Positions 59,147-64,000 of a stretch of 64,000 nt of DNA are shown here, piece after piece. Location of the stretch: contig JAEYVY010000007.1 of assembly GCA_023429375.1 (NCBI GenBank), forward strand, positions 62,001-126,000, read 5' to 3'. Each line of letters starts with the position of its first letter. Positions within the stretch are counted from its first letter, which is position 1. The notes beneath the pieces are model-generated. The model was not told the DNA's origin. It saw only the letters and a program-made list of their open reading frames with translations, and made no database searches. Made by a program: the position numbers and the translations under genes. Source of the DNA: Bacteroidota bacterium (lineage in GTDB: Bacteria > Bacteroidota > Bacteroidia > Bacteroidales > Tannerellaceae).

Positions 59147-59788
59147 ATGATCTACTGCGATATACATACACACCACACAGGCACCATAACGCAAGACGCT
59201 ATCCGGATTGTAAGTAAAAATGTAGATGTAAGACATTCGTTTTGCTTCCTGCCCGGCTGTTATTATTCCTATGGGATTCATCCGTGGTATATAGAGGATA
59301 AGGACAGGCAATTGATGCTTTTAACAGAAGCCTTGTTTGATCCGTCTGTACTGGCCTTGGGAGAAGCGGGGCTGGATAAGCAGATCGAAACACCTATGCC
59401 TCTGCAAATGGAGGTGTTCGAAGCACAGGCGCGATTGGCTGAGGAGTTCGGCAAACCAATGGTTATCCATTGCGTAAAAGCGTGGGAAGAGTTATTGGGC
59501 ATTAGAAAATTGCTGAGGCCACAGATGCCTTGGGTGATTCATGGATTTCGCGGTAATGCCGATTTGGCCCGGCAGCTTATTCAAAAGGGGATAAAATTAT
59601 CGTTTGGTCAGCGGTATAATCCGGAGGCACTACGGATGGCCGGCGCTGATTATATTTTTGCAGAAACGGACGATGCAGAGGTGTCTATTGAGGAGATCTA
59701 TGCCGGTATGGCAAAGGAGTTGGATTTATCTATTGACTTACTAGCCTTGACATTGAGAAAAAACGTTAGGGAGACCTTTTCTGTTTGA
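59147..59788 (+). CDS. TatD-family metal-dependent hydrolase
   Basis: A 213-residue amidohydrolase-fold protein. The metal-binding HxH is at DIHTHHTGT near the start, a conserved Glu lies in LGEAGLD, a His in MVIHCVKAWEE and HGFRG, and an Asp-containing TDD in FAETDDAEVS. TatD-family enzymes act as DNases or D-aminoacyl-tRNA hydrolases. It is shorter than the ~260-residue family standard, with a compressed middle. It follows yidD by 3 bases. Confidence 0.8.
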   Translation: MIYCDIHTHHTGTITQDAIRIVSKNVDVRHSFCFLPGCYYSYGIHPWYIEDKDRQLMLLTEALFDPSVLALGEAGLDKQIETPMPLQMEVFEAQARLAEEFGKPMVIHCVKAWEELLGIRKLLRPQMPWVIHGFRGNADLARQLIQKGIKLSFGQRYNPEALRMAGADYIFAETDDAEVSIEEIYAGMAKELDLSIDLLALTLRKNVRETFSV

Positions 59789-59812
59789 TTCGAAAAATAA
59801 GTCGTACCTTTG
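59784..59812 (+). promoter_or_regulatory. Promoter of tyrS
   Basis: TTTG (59784-59787), 17 bases, then TACCTTTG (59805-59812). It overlaps the end of the TatD-family gene. The leader to the tyrS ATG at 59858 is about 40 bases. Confidence 0.65.
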
Positions 59813-59857
59813 TTTCCTAAATCAAAGAAAATAATACACATAAGAATATATAAGACG

Positions 59858-61150
59858 ATGAACTTTGTAGAAGAATTAAGATGGAGAGGCATGATACACG
59901 ATATGATGCCGGGTACAGAAGAACAATTGCAGAAGGAAATGACATCCGCCTATGTAGGTATCGACCCAACGGCAGATTCTTTACATATCGGTCATTTGGT
60001 GAGTGTGATGATGTTGAAGCATTTCCAAAGAGCAGGGCACCGTCCAATCGCTCTTGTTGGTGGAGCAACAGGTATGATAGGTGACCCTTCTTTGAAGTCT
60101 GCAGAACGTAATCTGTTGGATGAAGAAACCTTACGTCACAATCAAGAAAGTATTAAAAAGCAGTTGGCAAAATTCTTGGATTTTGATTCAGATGCGCCTA
60201 ATGCAGCTAAGTTGGTCAACAACTATGATTGGATGAAGGAATACTCATTCCTTAATTTTATCCGTGATATAGGTAAGCATATCACTGTAAACTACATGAT
60301 GGCGAAAGATTCTGTGAAGAAACGCCTGAGTGGAGAGTCTAACGTAGGACTTTCTTTTACTGAATTCTCTTATCAGCTGTTACAAGGCTATGACTTTTTG
60401 TTCTTATATGAAAATGAAGGATGCCGTTTGCAGATGGGTGGTTCAGACCAATGGGGTAATATCACTACGGGAACAGAATTGATTCGTCGTAAATTGGGTG
60501 GTGAAGCCTATGCCTTGACCTGTCCGTTAATTACAAAAGCTGACGGAGGAAAATTCGGAAAGACTGAATCGGGCAACGTATGGTTGGATAGAAGATATAC
60601 TTCTCCTTACAAGTTCTATCAGTTCTGGTTGAATGTAAGCGATGCTGATGCTGCTAAATATATCAAGATATTCACAGCCTTGTCACGCGAAGAAATTGCC
60701 GCTTTAGAAGAAGAACAAGCTGCAGCACCGCATTTACGTCCGCTACAAAAGCGCCTTGCACAAGAAGTAACCGTTATGGTGCATTCTGTGGAAGATTACG
60801 AAGCCGCAGTTGAAGCATCAAATATCCTGTTTGGCAATTCAACGTCTGACGCCTTAAAGAAACTGGACGAAGAAACCCTTCTTGCGGTATTTGAAGGAGT
60901 GCCTCAGTTTGAAGTTTCTTTAGATGAACTGAAACAAGGGGTGAAAGCATCTGAACTGTTTACAGATAAAGCAGCAGTTTTCACTTCAAAAGGAGAAATG
61001 CGTAAGCTGGTTCAAAGTGGTGGTGTAAGTGTAAACAAAGAAAAGTTGGCCGAAGCCGATGGAGTAATCACTGCAGATAGCTTGTTGGGACAGAAATACT
61101 TATTGGTACAACGCGGCAAGAAGAATTATTTTCTTTTGATTGCTAAGTAA
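59858..61150 (+). CDS. tyrS: Tyrosyl-tRNA synthetase
   Basis: A 430-residue class I synthetase. The HIGH motif is HIGHL (residue ~43, DSLHIGHLVSV). The KMSKS-equivalent is KFGKTESG, and the tyrosine-binding YQLLQGYDF and QMGGSDQWGNI segments are clear. The C-terminal S4-like RNA-binding domain ends VNKEKLAEADGVITA and KYLLVQRGKKNYF. The start at 59858 follows the promoter; the in-frame extension to 59810 lacks conservation. tRNA-Gln follows. Confidence 0.98.
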   Translation: MNFVEELRWRGMIHDMMPGTEEQLQKEMTSAYVGIDPTADSLHIGHLVSVMMLKHFQRAGHRPIALVGGATGMIGDPSLKSAERNLLDEETLRHNQESIKKQLAKFLDFDSDAPNAAKLVNNYDWMKEYSFLNFIRDIGKHITVNYMMAKDSVKKRLSGESNVGLSFTEFSYQLLQGYDFLFLYENEGCRLQMGGSDQWGNITTGTELIRRKLGGEAYALTCPLITKADGGKFGKTESGNVWLDRRYTSPYKFYQFWLNVSDADAAKYIKIFTALSREEIAALEEEQAAAPHLRPLQKRLAQEVTVMVHSVEDYEAAVEASNILFGNSTSDALKKLDEETLLAVFEGVPQFEVSLDELKQGVKASELFTDKAAVFTSKGEMRKLVQSGGVSVNKEKLAEADGVITADSLLGQKYLLVQRGKKNYFLLIAK

Positions 61151-61166
61151 GAAAACGCCAAAAATA

Positions 61167-61198
61167 TTTGCAAAGTAGAAAAACAGTTCTTACCTTTG
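61167..61198 (+). promoter_or_regulatory. Canonical promoter of tRNA-Gln
   Basis: TTTG (61167-61170), 20 bases, then TACCTTTG (61191-61198). It lies 25 bases before the tRNA. Confidence 0.75.
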
Positions 61199-61223
61199 CA
61201 TCGCTTTAATGAAAGCGCCGGAT

Positions 61224-61294
61224 TGTCTCATGGTGTAATGGTAGCACTACAGTTTTTGGTTCTGTCTGTCTAGGTTCGAATCCTGGTGAGACAA
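61224..61294 (+). tRNA. tRNA-Gln (anticodon UUG)
   Basis: A 71-base cloverleaf. The acceptor stem pairs TGTCTCA (61224-61230) with TGAGACA (61287-61293) and the discriminator is A. The anticodon loop is TTTTGGT with TTG, and the T-arm is GGTTCGAATCC. CCA is not encoded. The base of the anticodon stem has a T-T pair. Confidence 0.95.
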
Positions 61295-61307
61295 CACAGA
61301 CAAAGTT

Positions 61308-61334
61308 AAAAGGTAGCCCTCAAGGCTGCCTTTT
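61308..61334 (+). terminator. Terminator after tRNA-Gln
   Basis: AAAAGGTAGCC (61308-61318) pairs with GGCTGCCTTTT (61324-61334), including one G-T pair, around a 5-base loop. Confidence 0.75.
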
Positions 61335-61606
61335 CTCGTTTTAAGCAGCTTACATGCATGATTTCAGGCCCCTGTGGTATATAATGGAATCTCTTCCTGT
61401 CGGGCTAATTGAAGTCTTTTAAAGTTCCTTTTGTTACTTTGTTGGAAAAAGTAACAAATTAGGTGACAAAACAAGTTGTGTTTTTATTGAGAGATGAATA
61501 CAATTCCTTCTCTTTGATTGTTGGAGTACTTGTTATAATCATTATATACTGAAAAAGAATGCTTAATATTGTAATCCTCTCACGTGAACAGAAATGAGAT
61601 ACTATT
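61335..61606. other. Intergenic stretch, no gene seen
   Basis: About 270 bases between the tRNA-Gln terminator and the ABM-domain gene. No RNA gene, ORF with gene-like content or repeat was found. Confidence 0.5.
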
Positions 61607-62044
61607 ATGAAGACAATTGCCTCTTATTTTGTTTTCGCAATGCTCTGTTTGGCTGTTTTTACGAATTGCTCAAAAGGGACTACCGATAAAGCTGAAAACA
61701 TGACTAATCCGGCCCTTACATACGAAAACAACAAAGTGCGTCTGGCGCTGATCACTGTCGATTCTATGCGACTGGAAGAATACAATCAATTCCTCAAAGA
61801 AGAAATAGAAGCCTCTATGAAGATAGAGCCTGGAGTGTTGTTGTTGTATGCCGTTGCAGACAAAGAACAGCCTAACAAAATAACTATACTGGAAATCTAT
61901 GCAGATGAAGAAGCCTATCAACAGCATTTGAAAACACCTCACTTCCTTAAATACAAAGAAGGAACTCTCGATATGGTACAATCCCTAGAGCTAATCGAGG
62001 CTGCGCCTCTTATCCCAGGATTGAAAATAAAACAAGGGGGGTGA
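61607..62044 (+). CDS. Antibiotic-biosynthesis-monooxygenase (ABM)-domain lipoprotein
   Basis: A 145-residue lipoprotein (signal MKTIASYFVFAMLCLAVFTN, lipid on C21). The mature part is a single ABM-type ferredoxin-like dimeric alpha/beta barrel: VRLALITVDSMRLEEYNQFL, GVLLLYAVADKEQPNKITIL and LEIYADEEAYQQHLKTPHFL. Proteins of this size in Bacteroidota are annotated as quinol monooxygenases of the YgiN type, though the lipoprotein form is unusual. No partner gene is adjacent. Function is uncertain. Confidence 0.8.
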   Translation: MKTIASYFVFAMLCLAVFTNCSKGTTDKAENMTNPALTYENNKVRLALITVDSMRLEEYNQFLKEEIEASMKIEPGVLLLYAVADKEQPNKITILEIYADEEAYQQHLKTPHFLKYKEGTLDMVQSLELIEAAPLIPGLKIKQGG

Positions 62045-62281
62045 TTCTTATAATTCTCTTAAACCTTTCTTAAAAATGTTCTTTAAGTCTTATGTTATAG
62101 GTTGTTGCAAAAGTCAAAACTTTCAGGAGAGTGTTTAGAGGTGTTACGGATAAAGCATTCTTCTTATTTAGACTGTCTAAATTATATGCTTAATTTATGA
62201 ATCCCTCAATTTTTTACTATGATCCTTGATCCCCTTTTAGGATTGATCCGTTTCTTCGGCTGGAAAGGGTATATACCAAAT

Positions 62282-62317
62282 AAAAAAACCTTCTGAAATG
62301 TTTCAGAAGGTTTTTTT
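62282..62317 (-). terminator. Terminator of tRNA-Leu
   Basis: AAAAAAACCTTCTGAAA (62282-62298) pairs perfectly with TTTCAGAAGGTTTTTTT (62301-62317). It sits directly past the 3' end of the tRNA. Confidence 0.88.
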
Positions 62318-62318
62318 G

Positions 62319-62400
62319 TGCGGCTGAAGGGACTCGAACCCCCACGCCTCTCAGCACCAGATCCTAAGTCTGGCGTGGCTACCAATTACACCACAGCCGC
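62319..62400 (-). tRNA. tRNA-Leu (anticodon UAG)
   Basis: An 82-base tRNA with a long variable arm. The acceptor stem pairs GCGGCTG with CAGCCGC. The anticodon loop is CTTAGGA with TAG, and the T-arm contains GGTTCGAGTCC. CCA is not encoded. Confidence 0.95.
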
Positions 62401-62414
62401 TGTTGATTGCGGTG

Positions 62415-62445
62415 CAAAGGTAGATGTTTTTTTTTCAAATCCAAA
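62415..62445 (-). promoter_or_regulatory. Canonical promoter of tRNA-Leu
   Basis: On the minus strand TTTG (62442-62445), exactly 19 bases, then TACCTTTG (62415-62422). The box is 15 bases before the tRNA. Confidence 0.78.
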
Positions 62446-62476
62446 TATTTTTCGTTTTTTTCTCATCAAGAAAAGA

Positions 62477-64000
62477 CTATTCTTCGCTTGGCGTATCAAA
62501 CAATTTCATCTGACCGGTAATTTCGTCCAATATATCTGTACTGCTTTGTTCTTCTTCCGAATCGGTATCTTCTACCGTAGATGTGTCTTGTTGGGCTGGT
62601 TGAGGAAAGCGTGTAGGTTCAAGCTCATTGATTGTTGCTATCTCGAACGTGGTGATACGTTTTCCTTTCGCCTTAAAGCCTTTTACAGCGATAAACTCTT
62701 CGGCATCGATGATTAGCGGTTCGCGGAAGCTGTCATGCCCACCAAATACGATTTCAATTCTTGGATAGGCCTCATCTGTGAGCAGAAGCAAACGGCTCTC
62801 GGCATTCTCTCCTAAGAAATTCTGCTTTTTGTTGCTGGATTCCAATTGGAAGCGCTTCAAATAGGGATAGCCTTGATCGGCATCAAATAAAGCCGCCGTC
62901 CATACCTTATTGGCATCGAACTTCTCAATAACGAGGATATTGTCTTCGTAGTGATTGCTCAGGTCGAAGTTCGTCAAGTAGTAGTCTCCATTTCGTAAAA
63001 TAACCAAGATTTGGTCATCGCTACAGAATTCACCTAACTCATCTCCTCTTCCGTCGTAGTTGAGGCGTAATACATCGCGGTCAAACCAGACCATACGGCC
63101 TCCAAGGGTTGATACTCCTTTTTGTTTCAACGTAATCTTGTGGATATCCGCCTTAGTCAGGATATTACCCATCGACGCGCGTCCTTTAATAGCTATTTCG
63201 CTGAAATCTTTTTCAAATAGGAGCAGCTTCTGACGTGGCCTTGGCTTCAAGATGACTTTGATGGTCTCTGCCTCTCCGTTTGGATTGGCACTGAAGTAAA
63301 GTATGCGTGAGCCTTCTGTTCCTTTCGTCAGATCATATTCTTTATCGCGTGTGATTCCGGTAACGGCAAAGCGTTTGATAAAGTTACAACCTGCTTTTCC
63401 ATCTCTGTAGACGACATTGTATATCGTACGGTTGTCATTACGCTTAAATACGTTTACATAGAGGACGTCTTTTCCGACAAACATCTTGTCGCTGACCTTG
63501 ACTACTTTATATATACCGGTTCGATAGAAGATGATGATATCATCAATGTCTGAACAGTTACATATAAATTCGTCTTTCTTAAGACTCATGCCGATAAAGC
63601 CTTCAGCACGGTTTATATATAGCTTTTCGTTGGCTTCGACTACCTTCGTTGCTTCAATTGTATCGAAACTTCTTATCTCGGTCATACGTGGATAAGCCTT
63701 TCCGTATTTCTCTTTCAGCATTGCGAACCAGTTGATCGTATAATCAACGATAGTGTTCAGATTCTGATCTATAGCCTTAATATCCGCCAGGATCTGTGCT
63801 ATAAATTCATTGCTCTTGTCGGAATTGAACTTAAGAATACGGCCCATCTTGATCTCCATCAATCGTAAAATATCATCTCGTGTGACTTCACGAATGAATT
63901 GAGGTTTGAAAGGCTCTAAACGGGTATCGATATGGGCGATTGCCTCGTCCATCGTCTTGGCGTTTTCGAATTCTTTATCCTTGTATATGCGTTCTTCAAT
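62477..64000 (-). CDS. parC: Topoisomerase IV subunit A (ParC), C-terminal part (5' end beyond window)
   Basis: At least 507 residues of a type IIA topoisomerase A subunit; the frame is open to base 64000, so the catalytic N-terminal half lies outside. What is seen is the end of the coiled coil (ILRLMEIKMGRILKF) and a C-terminal beta-pinwheel domain (GFIGMSLKKDEFICNCSDID, GKAGCNFIKRFAVTG). No GyrA box (QRRGGKG type) is present, which favours ParC over GyrA. The last 50 residues are acidic and disordered (TSTVEDTDSEEEQSS). ParE is not visible here. Confidence 0.88.
   Translation of the reverse strand: MEERIYKDKEFENAKTMDEAIAHIDTRLEPFKPQFIREVTRDDILRLMEIKMGRILKFNSDKSNEFIAQILADIKAIDQNLNTIVDYTINWFAMLKEKYGKAYPRMTEIRSFDTIEATKVVEANEKLYINRAEGFIGMSLKKDEFICNCSDIDDIIIFYRTGIYKVVKVSDKMFVGKDVLYVNVFKRNDNRTIYNVVYRDGKAGCNFIKRFAVTGITRDKEYDLTKGTEGSRILYFSANPNGEAETIKVILKPRPRQKLLLFEKDFSEIAIKGRASMGNILTKADIHKITLKQKGVSTLGGRMVWFDRDVLRLNYDGRGDELGEFCSDDQILVILRNGDYYLTNFDLSNHYEDNILVIEKFDANKVWTAALFDADQGYPYLKRFQLESSNKKQNFLGENAESRLLLLTDEAYPRIEIVFGGHDSFREPLIIDAEEFIAVKGFKAKGKRITTFEIATINELEPTRFPQPAQQDTSTVEDTDSEEEQSSTDILDEITGQMKLFDTPSEE

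Noticed and set aside
62477..64000. GyrA rather than ParC
   Set aside because: No GyrA box is seen and the C-terminal tail is acidic and short; ParC is preferred, though the N-terminal half is outside the window.

Overview
The window reads as a chromosomal segment of a Bacteroidales bacterium (phylum Bacteroidota; Bacteroides or a close relative). Many genes are preceded by the Bacteroides-type -7 box TAnnTTTG, several with a TTTG-like -33 box about 19-20 bases upstream. Other pointers are an RprX/RprY-type two-component pair, DUF4252, DUF4271 and DUF4294 proteins, an S46 dipeptidyl-peptidase, PorX- and PorZ-like proteins, a viroplasmin-RNase H fusion and polysaccharide-degrading enzymes. Most of the window is core chromosome. 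No plasmid, phage, integrase, transposase or CRISPR array was seen.

Layout. 0-11.5 kb: end of a YitT-type membrane protein, rdgB, a PorZ-like protein, an acyltransferase, nadA, a SpoU-type RNA methyltransferase, a DUF4294 protein, two outer-membrane barrels (PorV/PorQ-like and helix-hairpin-helix), a radical SAM protein and a pentapeptide-repeat protein. 11.5-14.1 kb: an arsenic cluster (arsR, a GNAT-ArsC fusion, arsM) with three ArsR-type operators. The last codons of an ACR3-type arsenite exporter remain between arsC and arsM, so the exporter gene has been deleted, and imperfect direct repeats flank the cluster. 14.1-16.5 kb: a GH16 lipoprotein and a sialate O-acetylesterase, convergent. 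16.6-19.3 kb: mutS. 19.5-21.5 kb: a four-gene ECF sigma operon (DUF4252, sigma, putative anti-sigma, DUF4252) with an ECF-like promoter.

21.5-27.1 kb: an operon for unsaturated uronide use (GH2, GH88, KduI, TolB-like propeller), with a dead second GH88 fragment upstream. 27.5-33.0 kb: RNase H, ruvB, a flippase and an S46 peptidase. 33-40.5 kb (minus strand): DEAD-box helicase, dual-specificity phosphatase, PfkB sugar kinase with a KdsD-like SIS isomerase, a small two-helix membrane protein, tsaE, porX and a Spy-like periplasmic protein. 41-51.7 kb: rpsO, typA, an NtrB/NtrC-type pair, an envelope/LPS group (Kdo-kinase-like, GT2, a small barrel, PagL-like lipid A deacylase) and rprY/rprX. 52-57 kb: a Tat-exported Gfo/Idh/MocA oxidoreductase, a 610-base intergenic stretch with a small-RNA candidate and a repeat element, an Eis-like acetyltransferase and nadB. 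57-64 kb: DUF4271-hemD-rnpA-yidD-tatD, tyrS, tRNA-Gln, an ABM-domain lipoprotein, tRNA-Leu and the 3' part of parC.

Most notable: the exporter-less ars operon with duplicated operators; two distant copies of an element built from 22-base units; a possible orphan small RNA at 53.69-53.81 kb; the GH88 relic; and PorZ- and PorX-like genes whose meaning depends on whether the genome has a type IX secretion system. No wholly new multi-gene system could be demonstrated from sequence alone.
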